This document shows positions 37,157 through 46,364 of a DNA stretch of 64,000 nucleotides, in pieces (position 1 is the first letter of the stretch; each line of letters opens with the position of its first letter). Below the pieces are notes generated by a model that saw only the letters and a program-made list of their open reading frames with translations, was not told the DNA's origin and made no database searches. The DNA comes from Pseudomonas sp. B21-015. Its GTDB lineage: Bacteria > Pseudomonadota > Gammaproteobacteria > Pseudomonadales > Pseudomonadaceae. The position numbers and the translations under genes were made by a program. The stretch is from assembly GCF_024749285.1 (NCBI RefSeq), contig NZ_CP087196.1, positions 1,736,001 to 1,800,000 on the forward strand, given 5' to 3'.

Positions 37157-39400
37157 ATGGTACAGGTGAGAGCACACCAGCCGATCAACACTGACGGCAG
37201 TATCAATCTCGAGGCTTGGCTCGATCACGCGGTCAGTGTCGATGCGGCACTGGATCGCGAAGCCTTGAAAGAAGCCTGCGAGTTCGCTCGCGAGGCCGAA
37301 CAACAAGCCAATGCGGCGAAGAATCTGTGGTCCGAAGGGACCTCGAGTTTCCGCACGGGCCTGGAGATCGCCGAGATTCTCGCCGACCTCAAACTCGATC
37401 AGGATTCGTTGGTCGCGGCGGTCTTGTACCGTGGCGTGCGTGAAGGCCAGATCCAATTGCCGGCAGTCAGCCAGCGCTTCGGTCCGGTGGTGGCCAAACT
37501 CATCGACGGCGTGCAACGCATGGCGGCGATCAGCGACAGCCTGAGCCCGCGTAAATCCATGGTGATGGGCACTCAGGGTCAGGTCGAAAACCTGCGCAAA
37601 ATGCTCGTGGCCATGGTCGACGACGTGCGCGTTGCGCTGATCAAACTGGCCGAACGCACCTGCGCGATCCGCGCAGTGAAAACCGCTGACGACGAGAAGC
37701 GCAACCGCGTCGCCCGTGAAGTCTTCGACATTTACGCGCCGCTGGCCCACCGCCTCGGTATCGGTCATATCAAGTGGGAGCTGGAGGACTTGTCCTTCCG
37801 TTACCTCGAGCCCGACCAGTACAAGCAGATCGCCAAGTTGCTCCACGAGCGGCGGCTGGATCGCGAGCGCTTCATTGCCGACGTGATGAGCCAACTCAAG
37901 AACGAGTTGCAGGCCACCGGCGTCGATGCCGACATCAGTGGCCGGGCCAAACACATCTATTCGATCTGGCGCAAAATGCAGCGCAAGGGTCTGGAGTTCA
38001 GCCAGATCTACGACGTGCGCGCCGTTCGTGTGCTGGTGCCGGAAATGCGTGATTGCTACACCGCGCTCGGCATCGTCCACACCCTGTGGCGGCACATCCC
38101 GAAAGAGTTCGACGACTACATCGCCAACCCGAAAGAGAACGGCTACCGCTCGCTGCACACCGCGGTGATCGGCCCTGAAGGCAAGGTGCTGGAAGTGCAG
38201 ATCCGCACCCACGCCATGCACGAAGAAGCCGAGTTGGGGGTTTGCGCGCACTGGAAATACAAGGGCACCGACGTCAAGTCCGGCTCGAACCACTACGAAG
38301 AGAAAATCTCCTGGCTGCGTCAGGTCCTCGAGTGGCACGAAGAGCTGGGCGATATCGGCGGCCTTGCCGAACAGCTGCGGGTCGATATCGAGCCGGACCG
38401 GGTTTATATCTTCACTCCCGACGGTCACGCCATCGACTTGCCGAAGGGTGCGACACCGCTGGACTTCGCCTATCGCGTGCACACCGAAATCGGTCACAAC
38501 TGCCGCGGCGCCAAGATCAACGGGCGGATCGTGCCGCTCAACTACAGCCTGCAAACCGGTGAACAGGTCGAGATCATCACCAGCAAGCACGGCACCCCGA
38601 GCCGCGACTGGCTGAACCCGAACCTGGGTTACGTCACCACCTCGCGGGCGCGGGCGAAGATCGTTCACTGGTTCAAGTTGCAGGCCCGTGATCAGAACGT
38701 CGCGGCCGGTAAAACCTTGCTCGAGCGCGAACTCAATCGCCTCGGCCTGCCGCAGGTGGATTTCGACAAGCTGGCCGAAAAGGCCAACATGAAGACCGCC
38801 GAGGACATGTTTGCCGCGTTGGGTGCCGGCGATTTGCGTCTGGCACAACTGGTGAACCTGGCGCAGCAACTGGTCGAGCCGGAACGCGGCAACGAACAGC
38901 TGGAGCTGATCCCGCGCAAAGCCACCGGCTACAAACCGGGCAAGCGCGGCGATATCCAGATCCAGGGTGTCGGCAACCTGATGACCCAAATGGCCGGCTG
39001 CTGCCAGCCGTTGCCGGGGGACGCCATCGTCGGTTACATCACCCAGGGCCGTGGCGTGAGCATTCACCGTCAGGACTGCGCCTCGGTGCTGCAACTGGCC
39101 GGGCGCGAGCCGGAGCGGATCATCCAGGTCAGCTGGGGCCCGGTGCCGGTGCTCACCTATCCGGTGGACATCATCATCCGTGCCTACGACCGTTCCGGCC
39201 TGCTGCGCGACGTGTCGCAAGTGCTGCTCAACGAGCGGATCAACGTGCTGGCGGTCAACACCCGCTCGAACAAAGAGGACAACACGGCGCTGATGTCCCT
39301 GACCATCGAGATTCCGGGGCTGGATGCATTGGGGCGGTTGCTGGGGCGGATTTCCCAGTTGCCGAACATCATCGAAACCCGCCGTAACCGCACGCCTTGA
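37157..39400 (+). CDS. relA: GTP pyrophosphokinase RelA
   Basis: RelA makes (p)ppGpp on stalled ribosomes during the stringent response. The 747-residue protein has an inactive HD-like domain (about residues 30-190), the synthetase domain with YDVRAVRVLVP, ENGYRSLHTAV and GVCAHWKYK, a TGS domain (VYIFTPDGHAIDLPKGATP), a zinc-finger domain with MAGCCQPLPGD and HRQDC, and a C-terminal ACT domain. A GGAAGG site precedes the ATG. It follows rlmD by 128 nt. Confidence 0.96.
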   Translation: MVQVRAHQPINTDGSINLEAWLDHAVSVDAALDREALKEACEFAREAEQQANAAKNLWSEGTSSFRTGLEIAEILADLKLDQDSLVAAVLYRGVREGQIQLPAVSQRFGPVVAKLIDGVQRMAAISDSLSPRKSMVMGTQGQVENLRKMLVAMVDDVRVALIKLAERTCAIRAVKTADDEKRNRVAREVFDIYAPLAHRLGIGHIKWELEDLSFRYLEPDQYKQIAKLLHERRLDRERFIADVMSQLKNELQATGVDADISGRAKHIYSIWRKMQRKGLEFSQIYDVRAVRVLVPEMRDCYTALGIVHTLWRHIPKEFDDYIANPKENGYRSLHTAVIGPEGKVLEVQIRTHAMHEEAELGVCAHWKYKGTDVKSGSNHYEEKISWLRQVLEWHEELGDIGGLAEQLRVDIEPDRVYIFTPDGHAIDLPKGATPLDFAYRVHTEIGHNCRGAKINGRIVPLNYSLQTGEQVEIITSKHGTPSRDWLNPNLGYVTTSRARAKIVHWFKLQARDQNVAAGKTLLERELNRLGLPQVDFDKLAEKANMKTAEDMFAALGAGDLRLAQLVNLAQQLVEPERGNEQLELIPRKATGYKPGKRGDIQIQGVGNLMTQMAGCCQPLPGDAIVGYITQGRGVSIHRQDCASVLQLAGREPERIIQVSWGPVPVLTYPVDIIIRAYDRSGLLRDVSQVLLNERINVLAVNTRSNKEDNTALMSLTIEIPGLDALGRLLGRISQLPNIIETRRNRTP

Positions 39401-39423
39401 TCGCATGTTCAGCGCCGATCCAC

Positions 39424-39512
39424 TGTGGGAGCGAGCCTGCTCGCGATTGCGATTCTTCAGTCGGCCTATGTGTTGCCTGGAAGTCCGCTATCGCGAGCAG
39501 GCTCGCTCCCAC
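39424..39512. repeat. REP doublet, family A
   Basis: TGTGGGAGCGAGCCTGCTCG and inverse between relA and mazG. The right arm ends 26 nt before the mazG start. Confidence 0.9.
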
Positions 39513-39538
39513 TAGGGATTTTGCCGTGAGAGAGATTG

Positions 39539-40372
39539 ATGTATTCACTTGAAGACCTGCTGCACCTGATGAACCGCCTGCGCGACCCGCAATACGGTTG
39601 CCCGTGGGACATCAAGCAAACCTACGCCACCATCGTTCCACATACCCTGGAAGAAGCCTACGAAGTCGCCGACGCCATCGAGCGCGGCGATTTCGATCAC
39701 TTGCAGGGTGAGTTGGGCGACTTGTTGTTCCAGGTGGTTTATTACAGCCAACTGGCCCGGGAAGAAGGGCGCTTCGAGTTCGCTGGCGTGGTCGACAGCA
39801 TCACGCGCAAGTTGATCCGCCGTCATCCTCACGTGTTCCCCACCGGTGATCTGTACGCGCCGCTGGACGTCCCGCGTCTGAATGAAGAGCAGGTCAAGCA
39901 ACGTTGGGAAGAGATCAAGGCTGAAGAGCGCGCCGAGAAGTCTTCGGCGCCGCAGCAGTTGTCCTTGCTCGATGACGTACCCGCGGCGCTGCCGGCACTG
40001 TCCCGTTCGGCAAAACTGCAAAAGCGCGCGGGGCAGGTCGGTTTCGACTGGCCGGACGCCTTGCCGGTGCTCGACAAGGTTCGCGAAGAGCTCGATGAAG
40101 TGCTCGAAGCCATGGCCGACAATGACTCGGCAGCGATTGCCGATGAAGTCGGCGACCTGCTGTTTTCCGTGGTCAATCTGGCGCGACACCTCAAGGTCGA
40201 TCCGGAAACCGCGCTGCGCGGCGCGAACTCAAAATTTGAAAGGCGCTTCCGATTTATCGAACAGGCATTGCGCGACACCCACCGTCCCATAGAAGATTGC
40301 ACCCTCGAAGAGTTGGACGCCTTATGGGGCGAAGCCAAACGTCAGGAAAAGAATTTGCCCAGCTGCGGCTGA
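39539..40372 (+). CDS. mazG: Nucleoside triphosphate pyrophosphohydrolase MazG
   Basis: MazG hydrolyses nucleoside triphosphates to monophosphates and moderates stress responses. The 277-residue protein has two MazG domains: the first with CPWDIKQTYATIVPHTLEEAYE and ELGDLLFQVVYY, the second with VREELDEVLEAM and DEVGDLLFSVVN. Acidic metal-binding residues are intact in both. A TTG codon directly precedes the chosen ATG. It follows relA, a common linkage. Confidence 0.94.
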   Translation: MYSLEDLLHLMNRLRDPQYGCPWDIKQTYATIVPHTLEEAYEVADAIERGDFDHLQGELGDLLFQVVYYSQLAREEGRFEFAGVVDSITRKLIRRHPHVFPTGDLYAPLDVPRLNEEQVKQRWEEIKAEERAEKSSAPQQLSLLDDVPAALPALSRSAKLQKRAGQVGFDWPDALPVLDKVREELDEVLEAMADNDSAAIADEVGDLLFSVVNLARHLKVDPETALRGANSKFERRFRFIEQALRDTHRPIEDCTLEELDALWGEAKRQEKNLPSCG

Positions 40373-40397
40373 GCTGTTGCCTAAGTGAGTAAGTACC

Positions 40398-40940
40398 ATG
40401 AGCCTTTCCCTTCGCGACCAGTTGCTCAAAGCAGGGCTGGTCAACCAAAAGCAGGCCAAACAGGTCGGCAAAGAAAAACAGAAACAACAACGTTTGGCCC
40501 ACAAAGGCCAGATCGAACTCGATGACTCCCAGCAGCGTGCGGCTCAGGAAGCCATGGCCGAGAAGGTCAAGCGTGACCAGGAACTCAACCGTCAGCAGCA
40601 GGAGAAGGCCGAGCAGAAGGCTCGTGCCGCCCAGGTCAAGCAATTGATCGAAGTAACGCGCCTGCCGAAGCTGACCACCGAGGACTACTACAACTTCGTC
40701 GACGATAAGAAGGTCAAACGCATCTCCGTCAACACCCTGATGCGCAACAAGCTCAGCAACGGTTCGCTGGCGATCGTGCATCACGCCGGCGGTTACGAAG
40801 TGATCCCTCGTGAGGCGGCCCTGAAGATTCAGGAGCGCGATCCACAGCGCATCGTGCAGCTGAATGTGAAGACAGAAGAAGTCAGCGTCGAAGACGATCC
40901 GTATGCGGCCTATCAGATCCCTGATGATCTGATGTGGTAA
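40398..40940 (+). CDS. DUF2058 protein (YaiL-like, nucleic-acid associated)
   Basis: A cytoplasmic protein of the YaiL/DUF2058 family, function not established. The 180-residue product begins MSLSLRDQLLKAGLVNQKQ and has a long charged helix rich in Lys, Gln and Glu (about residues 15-85), a likely coiled coil, then a compact C-terminal domain (YYNFVDDKKVKRISV and VIPREAALKIQERDP). It lies 25 nt after mazG, probably co-transcribed, and ends in a terminator. Confidence 0.88.
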   Translation: MSLSLRDQLLKAGLVNQKQAKQVGKEKQKQQRLAHKGQIELDDSQQRAAQEAMAEKVKRDQELNRQQQEKAEQKARAAQVKQLIEVTRLPKLTTEDYYNFVDDKKVKRISVNTLMRNKLSNGSLAIVHHAGGYEVIPREAALKIQERDPQRIVQLNVKTEEVSVEDDPYAAYQIPDDLMW

Positions 40941-40958
40941 GCCGTTAGAGACTGCAAC

Positions 40959-40994
40959 AACGACAAACCCCGCTCATGGCGGGGTTTGTCGTTT
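40959..40994 (+). terminator. Bidirectional terminator after the DUF2058 gene
   Basis: AACGACAAACCCCGC-TCATG-GCGGGGTTTGTCGTT is a 15-bp perfect stem followed by TT. It lies between convergent genes and could serve both. Confidence 0.92.
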
Positions 40995-41006
40995 TCAATG
41001 CGGTCA

Positions 41007-41195
41007 TTATGCAGAACGCGCTTCGCGTTGCTGCTCCAGTGTTTCCAGTTCGGCCTTGTATTGGTGGGCTTCGGTCTCGGAGTGGAACATCCCGACCAGC
41101 AGGTTTTGTTGATGTACATCCCAAATGCGGATACCGGCGGCGATGCCTTCGTGGGACATGTGTGAATCGTCGCGTTCAGTTACTTTTACAGTCAT
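41007..41195 (-). CDS. Small conserved-looking protein of unknown function
   Basis: A 62-residue product starting MTVKVTERDDSHMSHEG with a compact domain-like pattern (GIRIWDVHQQNLLVGMF) and a charged C-terminal helix. A GGAG site lies 7 nt before the ATG, and the shared terminator at 40959-40994 follows it. The good start site and amphipathic pattern support a real gene. I recognise no family with confidence. Confidence 0.6.
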   Translation of the reverse strand: MTVKVTERDDSHMSHEGIAAGIRIWDVHQQNLLVGMFHSETEAHQYKAELETLEQQREARSA

Positions 41196-41479
41196 CTGCT
41201 AGCTCCAATCTCTGTTATCTGCAGCAAGGCGTGTGCAGGGCTTTGTTATAAGTTTGGTTAGCGGGCTAAGTAAACGACTGAATTCGGTAACGGACTTTTG
41301 CAAAATCGGAGAAAGTCCTGGAGGCCGCGAAATGCGCGACATTCGATCGCAGGCCGTTGAGTTCCATGACAAATGTTTCATGTTCGCGAGGAAGAAAACC
41401 GCGGTTCGAGCCTGATGGATTGAACACCACAATCCTTGTGGGCGCGGGCTTGCGCCTTAACTGGCTGCTTTATTCAGGC
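41196..41479. other. Intergenic region with a REP remnant
   Basis: No convincing gene is seen. It should hold the promoter of the 62-residue gene. A decayed REP half-site (GTGGGCGCGGGCTTGCGCC, about 41439-41457) lies near the fabB terminator. Confidence 0.5.
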
Positions 41480-41513
41480 AAAAAAAACGCCCCGAACCAG
41501 TCGGGGCGTTTTT
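41480..41513 (-). terminator. Terminator of fabA-fabB
   Basis: AAAACGCCCCGA-ACCAG-TCGGGGCGTTTTT stem-loop; the minus strand runs into a long T-run. It lies 24 nt beyond the fabB stop. Confidence 0.93.
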
Positions 41514-41536
41514 GTGTGCAGCGAAACGGCGAGGTA

Positions 41537-42757
41537 TTACTTACCTGCCCAACGCTTCAGCACCAGCGTGGCGTTGGTGCCACCGAAGCCGAAGCTGTTG
41601 CTCATCACGGTGTCGATGGTGGCGTTTTCGCGAGTCTTGGTCAGGATTGGCATGTCTGCCACTTCCGGGTCCAGTTCGTCGATGTTGGCGGAACCGGCCA
41701 TGAAGTTGCCTTCCATCATCAGCAGGCAGTAGATCGCTTCGTGAACACCAGCGGCGCCGAGGGAGTGACCCGACAGGCTCTTGGTGGAGCTGATGGCCGG
41801 GGCCTTGTCGCCGAACACTTCACGCACACCTTTCATTTCCATCACGTCGCCGACCGGAGTCGAAGTGCCGTGGGTGTTCAGGTAGTCGATCGGGGTATCA
41901 ACGGTGGCCATGGCCATCTGCATGCAACGGATGGCGCCTTCACCGCTTGGGGCGACCATGTCGTAGCCGTCGGAGGTCGCGCCGTAGCCAACGATTTCCG
42001 CGTAGATCTTCGCGCCGCGGGCCAGAGCGTGTTCCAGCTCTTCGACCACGACCATGCCGCCACCGCCGGCGATGACGAAACCGTCACGCTTGGCGTCGTA
42101 GGCACGGGAAGCTTTTTCCGGGGTTTCGTTGTACTGGCTGGACAGGGCGCCCATGGCGTCGAACAGGAACGATTGGCTCCAGTGTTCTTCTTCACCGCCG
42201 CCGGCGAAGACGATGTCCTGTTTGCCCAACTGGATCTGCTCCACAGCGTTACCGATGCAGTGAGCACTGGTGGCGCACGCGGAGGAGATCGAGTAGTTCA
42301 CGCCCTTGATCTTGAATGGCGTGGCCAGGCAGGCCGAAACGGTGCTGCCCATGGTCCGCGTGACGCGGTACGGGCCTACGCGTTTGACGCCTTTCTCGCG
42401 CAGGATGTCCAGCGCTTCCATCTGGTTCAAGGTCGACGCGCCACCGGAACCGGCGATCAGGCCGGTACGCACGTTGGAAACCTGCTCTTCGGTCAGACCG
42501 GAGTCTGCGATGGCATCTTTCATGGCCAGGTAGGCGTAAGCCGCCGCGTGGCCGACGAAGCGATAGATCTTGCGATCGATCAGTTCTTCGAGGGGAAGGT
42601 CAATGGAGCCGGAAACCTGGCTACGCAGACCCATTTCGGCATATTCCGGGTTGAACCGGATGCCAGGGCGGCTTGCACGCAGGTTAGCGGAGACGGTCTC
42701 TTTGTCATTGCCCAGGCACGAAACGATGCCCAGACCAGTGATAACGACGCGGCGCAT
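41537..42757 (-). CDS. fabB: Beta-ketoacyl-ACP synthase I FabB
   Basis: FabB elongates fatty acids and is essential for unsaturated fatty acids. The 406-residue protein has the catalytic cysteine in [12 protein letters not shown] (about C163), histidines in [11 protein letters not shown] and [12 protein letters not shown], and a C-terminal [13 protein letters not shown] motif. It follows fabA by 11 nt in the classic fabAB operon. Start [17 protein letters not shown] is standard. Confidence 0.97.
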   Translation of the reverse strand: MRRVVITGLGIVSCLGNDKETVSANLRASRPGIRFNPEYAEMGLRSQVSGSIDLPLEELIDRKIYRFVGHAAAYAYLAMKDAIADSGLTEEQVSNVRTGLIAGSGGASTLNQMEALDILREKGVKRVGPYRVTRTMGSTVSACLATPFKIKGVNYSISSACATSAHCIGNAVEQIQLGKQDIVFAGGGEEEHWSQSFLFDAMGALSSQYNETPEKASRAYDAKRDGFVIAGGGGMVVVEELEHALARGAKIYAEIVGYGATSDGYDMVAPSGEGAIRCMQMAMATVDTPIDYLNTHGTSTPVGDVMEMKGVREVFGDKAPAISSTKSLSGHSLGAAGVHEAIYCLLMMEGNFMAGSANIDELDPEVADMPILTKTRENATIDTVMSNSFGFGGTNATLVLKRWAGK

Positions 42758-42768
42758 GCGGATAACCC

Positions 42769-43284
42769 TTAGAAGTTGTCAGTGGAGGTGAAAACGCCGA
42801 CCCGAAGGCCTTCGGCGGTATAGATTTCGCGGCCGTCGACGGTCACGGAACCATCGGCGATGGCCAGGTTCAGCTTGCCTTTGAGGACGCGCTTGATATG
42901 AATGTTATAGGTGACTTTCTTGGCGGTCGGCAGTACCTGGCCAAAGAATTTCACTTCGCCCGAACCCAGGGCGCGACCGCGGCCCGGCAGACCTTGCCAG
43001 CCGAGGAAGAAACCGACCAGTTGCCACATGGCGTCAAGGCCCAGGCAGCCCGGCATCACCGGATCACCTTCGAAATGGCAGGCGAAGAACCACAGGTCCG
43101 GAGTGATATCCAGCTCGGCGACCAATTCACCTTTGCCGTACTTGCCACCTTCTTCGCTGATCAGGGTGATGCGATCGACCATCAGCATGTTGGGGGCGGG
43201 CAGTTGCGCGTTACCTGGGCCGAACAGCTCACCGCGACTGCAGCGCAGCAGGTCTTCCCGAGTAAAGGCGTTTTGTTTGGTCAT
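42769..43284 (-). CDS. fabA: 3-hydroxydecanoyl-ACP dehydratase/isomerase FabA
   Basis: FabA dehydrates 3-hydroxydecanoyl-ACP and isomerises it to cis-3-decenoyl-ACP, the branch point to unsaturated fatty acids. The 171-residue hotdog-fold protein has the active-site histidine and aspartate in [20 protein letters not shown] (near H70 and D84). A GAGGAGC site precedes the ATG. First gene of fabA-fabB. Confidence 0.97.
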   Translation of the reverse strand: MTKQNAFTREDLLRCSRGELFGPGNAQLPAPNMLMVDRITLISEEGGKYGKGELVAELDITPDLWFFACHFEGDPVMPGCLGLDAMWQLVGFFLGWQGLPGRGRALGSGEVKFFGQVLPTAKKVTYNIHIKRVLKGKLNLAIADGSVTVDGREIYTAEGLRVGVFTSTDNF

Positions 43285-43419
43285 GCGAGCTCCTCAATAG
43301 TCCCATGCGGCAGGGTGGGGCGAATCTTCCCGGCCGATCGAAGCGTTCATGCCTCGAGTCAGCAGCCTACTCATAGACTATTGCGTTGTGGTGAAAGTCA
43401 CAGCACCAAGGACATGAAT

Positions 43420-43433
43420 GTACACTTGTGCAC
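43420..43433. promoter_or_regulatory. Candidate operator upstream of fabA
   Basis: GTACAC-TT-GTGCAC is an imperfect palindrome (5 of 6 positions) about 140 bp upstream of fabA. P. aeruginosa fabAB is controlled by the TetR-type regulator DesT at a palindrome with a similar shape, but the match to its site is only partial. Confidence 0.3.
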
Positions 43434-43532
43434 TGAAATTATTATTCAAGCCCCTTTTCGGGCCTGTTCGGGTGCCTAAGACTGCCGCACTTTCGTCGTT
43501 CACGCCAGTCGCAGATAGCCGAAAGGCCTGCA

Positions 43533-45434
43533 CTACTGCACCCATCGCTGCAGAATTTGCTGCAGATCAGTGCGTTTAAAGGGCTTGGCCAGGTAATCGT
43601 TCATTCCCGCCGACAGACAGGCTTCGCGGTCGCCCTGCAAGGCGTTGGCCGTCAGGGCGATGATCGGCAAGTCAGCGCAGCCGGGCAGTTGACGGATCTG
43701 TCGGGTAGCCTCATAGCCATCGACGACCGGCAGTCGGCAGTCCATCAGAATCGCTTCGAAAATCAGGCTCTCGGCACTGCGCACCGCTTGTGCACCATCG
43801 GTGGCGACGCTGACAGTAAAGCCCAGACTGCGCAACATTGCTTCGACGACGGTGCGGTTGACCGGATTGTCCTCCACCAGCAGCACATTGCGACCTTCGC
43901 CGTGACCATTGCCGGTGTGTACTCGCGGCGTCAGCACTGGCAACGACTGTTCGTAGATCGCCAGGGGGATTTCCAGGGTGAACACCGAGCCAACGCCTTC
44001 TTCACTCTGAGCGCGCAAGGTGCCGCCCATTCGTTCTGCCAGGGTGCGGGCAATCGGCAGCCCCAGCCCGGTGCCACCGTAACGTCTTGAAATGGAACTG
44101 TCGGCCTGCTGGAACGCGTTGAACATCAATTCCAGGCTGTCGGCCGGGATGCCGATCCCGCTGTCGCGCACGGTGCAGGTGAACCACAGCAGTTCGTGGT
44201 CCAGGGATTGCCACTGCGGTTCGATCGTGACGCGACCCCGTTCGGTGAACTTCAGCGCATTGCCGACCAGATTGACCAGGATCTGCCGGATCCGCGTCGG
44301 ATCGCCCTGAACCTGCAGCGCACGCATGTCTTCGGGGATCCGCAGTTGCAGGTCAAGCCCGCGTTGCACCGCGCTGTGCTGGAACGACTGAGCGCAACTG
44401 CCGATCAGGTCCGCGAGGTTGAACGCAATGTGCTCCAGCTCCAGTTCCGAGCGCTCGATGCGCGAGAAATCCAGAATGTCGTTGATGACTTTGAGCAGGT
44501 GTTCAGTGGATTCCGAGGCCAGTGCGGCGTACTCGATCTGCTCCTCGGTCATTTCGGTGGTTTCCAACAGTTGCAGCATCCCCAGCACGCCATTCATCGG
44601 CGTGCGCAGTTCATGGCTCATCATCGCCAGGAAATCGGATTTGGCGTTGTTGGCCTTTTCCGCTTCCTCGCGGGTCTGGATCAGTTGCGCCATGGCCTGA
44701 TGCTGTTCGCGGCTGGCTTGTTCAAGGCCTTGGGCAAGGTTGTTGATGTGTTGCGACAGGGCGCCCAGTTCGGTGTCGTCGACAATCGGCAGGGGTGTTT
44801 TGTAGTCGCCTTCCTGGATCGCCTTGACCGCATTGCCGATGTCGTGGATCGGTTGCGACAGGCTGCCGGCCAGGCGCCGAGCCAGCAGAAAGGTAAACAA
44901 CAGGGCAAACAAGGCCAGGATCCCGGCCTTGAACAGGATTTCTTGTTGGCGCTGATTGAAGGCGTCGTTGGACAGACCGACGATCACCCGGCCCAGATAA
45001 TCCTCACCTGGCGCTGTGGGGACGGTACGGCTGTTCTGGAAAAAATCGTTGTTGAGCGCGATGCGTTGCAGCCGCACCGGTGCCTGGAACACTTCGACCT
45101 GGTGCGCGCGGTTGTGGGTTTGCGACGGTTGTTCGACGTACACCAGAATCCGGTTGGCGCTGTCCTGTACTTCCAGAAAGCGCACATTGGGCGTGGCCAG
45201 AGTGGCTTTGAGCAAGCTTTCGAGCACCTCGTTGTTGCCCGAAATCACTCCGTATTCAGTGGCCGGCGCCAGTTGGTTGGCGATCAGCTGACCGGTGTGG
45301 TTGAGCTCCTGGCGCAGGTCCTGGATTCGCACGAAGGTGAAGAAGCTGATCAGCAGCAACGTCAGCAGCAGCGCCGGGCCGAGGCTGATGATCTGGGTGC
45401 GGGTATTGATGTCCCAACCGCGACGGAAGGTCAT
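43533..45434 (-). CDS. Hybrid sensor histidine kinase / response regulator (PA1611-like)
   Basis: The 633-residue inner-membrane kinase has helices at about residues 18-37 and 168-188 around a CHASE8-like periplasmic domain, a HAMP linker, HisKA H274 in [12 protein letters not shown], an ATPase domain with NLVGNALKF and GGTGLGLPI, and a receiver with D565 in [11 protein letters not shown]. Its place beside fabA-fabB matches P. aeruginosa PA1611, a RetS-interacting kinase. It overlaps the substrate-binding-like gene by 4 nt (ATGA), so it is translated as part of a receptor operon. Confidence 0.9.
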   Translation of the reverse strand: MTFRRGWDINTRTQIISLGPALLLTLLLISFFTFVRIQDLRQELNHTGQLIANQLAPATEYGVISGNNEVLESLLKATLATPNVRFLEVQDSANRILVYVEQPSQTHNRAHQVEVFQAPVRLQRIALNNDFFQNSRTVPTAPGEDYLGRVIVGLSNDAFNQRQQEILFKAGILALFALLFTFLLARRLAGSLSQPIHDIGNAVKAIQEGDYKTPLPIVDDTELGALSQHINNLAQGLEQASREQHQAMAQLIQTREEAEKANNAKSDFLAMMSHELRTPMNGVLGMLQLLETTEMTEEQIEYAALASESTEHLLKVINDILDFSRIERSELELEHIAFNLADLIGSCAQSFQHSAVQRGLDLQLRIPEDMRALQVQGDPTRIRQILVNLVGNALKFTERGRVTIEPQWQSLDHELLWFTCTVRDSGIGIPADSLELMFNAFQQADSSISRRYGGTGLGLPIARTLAERMGGTLRAQSEEGVGSVFTLEIPLAIYEQSLPVLTPRVHTGNGHGEGRNVLLVEDNPVNRTVVEAMLRSLGFTVSVATDGAQAVRSAESLIFEAILMDCRLPVVDGYEATRQIRQLPGCADLPIIALTANALQGDREACLSAGMNDYLAKPFKRTDLQQILQRWVQ

Positions 45435-46363
45435 GGGCGGTGTTCTCCTTCGGCCAGCCTTGTTGCGACAGAGGCTTCGTCCATCGGTTCAATACTTAAT
45501 GAACGAGCCACTTGCGGGTTGCTCAAGACCTTGAAGTGCTGCGGATAAAGGGTGCGCGGCCAGGTGTTTGAGGGGCGGTCGAGCAGTTCGTCGAGAATCT
45601 TCAGCCAATCGCTCTGGTCGCTGTAGGTGCTGGCGAGGCTGCCGGCCCTGACGAAGGCGGCGTTGGGACCGATCAGCGCCAGTTGCCGGGCATAGCTGCT
45701 GAGCAGCAGGTTTTTCACGGTTTTCGGGTTATACAGATTAGGGTCGTCCAGGCCCAGCAGCACGTCACTGTTTTTCAGCAACGCCTGCAAGGGGCGGCTG
45801 TCATTGGTGTTGTCCCAACGTTCGGTGACCACTTCAAGGCCCAGGGGCAGGGCGGCCTGATGCAGTTCCTTCAACAGGAACTCACTGTGGCCGTCGAAAA
45901 GCACACCGACCCGTCGGACCTCAGGCAGAAGGAGTCGGGTCAGGCGCAATTGTCGATCCAGTGGCGGATCACTCCAGAGCAGGCTCAGATGCGGGGGCAG
46001 GTCATTGCCCAGGCGTTGTCGGGCTTGCAGGCGGCTGATGCGCAGCACCAGCGTCGCGGGACCCTGGGCGTCTTGCAGGCGCCACTCGAGGCTTGGCAGG
46101 TCGAGCAGAATCAAACGGGTGCCAGCGGGCAGTTGGCCGGGCGCCGGAAGGCTGGCGACAGGCTGGAAACGCACGCTGTCGGTGGGGCGCAACTCGCTCA
46201 GGGCCTGGACGAAAGATTGCACGCCGGGGCTGTCTTCGGCGCCGGTCAGCAAAATATCGGCGGCCCGTGCCGGCAGGCAGCACAGCAGTCCGGCAAACAC
46301 CAGGCACAACCCGGCCAGCAGGCGGCCAAGGGTTGGCGTCTTCCGTGACCGGCGATGCAGCAT
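45431..46363 (-). CDS. Periplasmic substrate-binding-like protein
   Basis: The 310-residue product has a signal peptide (residues 1-35, ending ARA) followed by a two-lobed fold of ABC substrate-binding type, with [28 protein letters not shown] and [14 protein letters not shown] segments. No permease or ATPase is encoded nearby. It starts 1 nt after the TonB receptor stop and overlaps the hybrid kinase by 4 nt, so it may pass ligand information to the kinase rather than to a transporter. That role is inference. Confidence 0.7.
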   Translation of the reverse strand: MLHRRSRKTPTLGRLLAGLCLVFAGLLCCLPARAADILLTGAEDSPGVQSFVQALSELRPTDSVRFQPVASLPAPGQLPAGTRLILLDLPSLEWRLQDAQGPATLVLRISRLQARQRLGNDLPPHLSLLWSDPPLDRQLRLTRLLLPEVRRVGVLFDGHSEFLLKELHQAALPLGLEVVTERWDNTNDSRPLQALLKNSDVLLGLDDPNLYNPKTVKNLLLSSYARQLALIGPNAAFVRAGSLASTYSDQSDWLKILDELLDRPSNTWPRTLYPQHFKVLSNPQVARSLSIEPMDEASVATRLAEGEHRP

Positions 46364-46364
46364 C

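Noticed and set aside
37109..39406. Long minus-strand frame opposite relA (765 codons)
   Set aside because: Shadow of relA. It shows no domain pattern and covers the complete relA gene.
41233..41415. 60-codon plus-strand frame between the small gene and fabB
   Set aside because: No ribosome site, no family resemblance, and it lies in the promoter region of the minus-strand small gene.
41357..42772. 471-codon plus-strand frame opposite fabB
   Set aside because: Shadow of fabB; it crosses the fabB terminator and has no recognisable domains.
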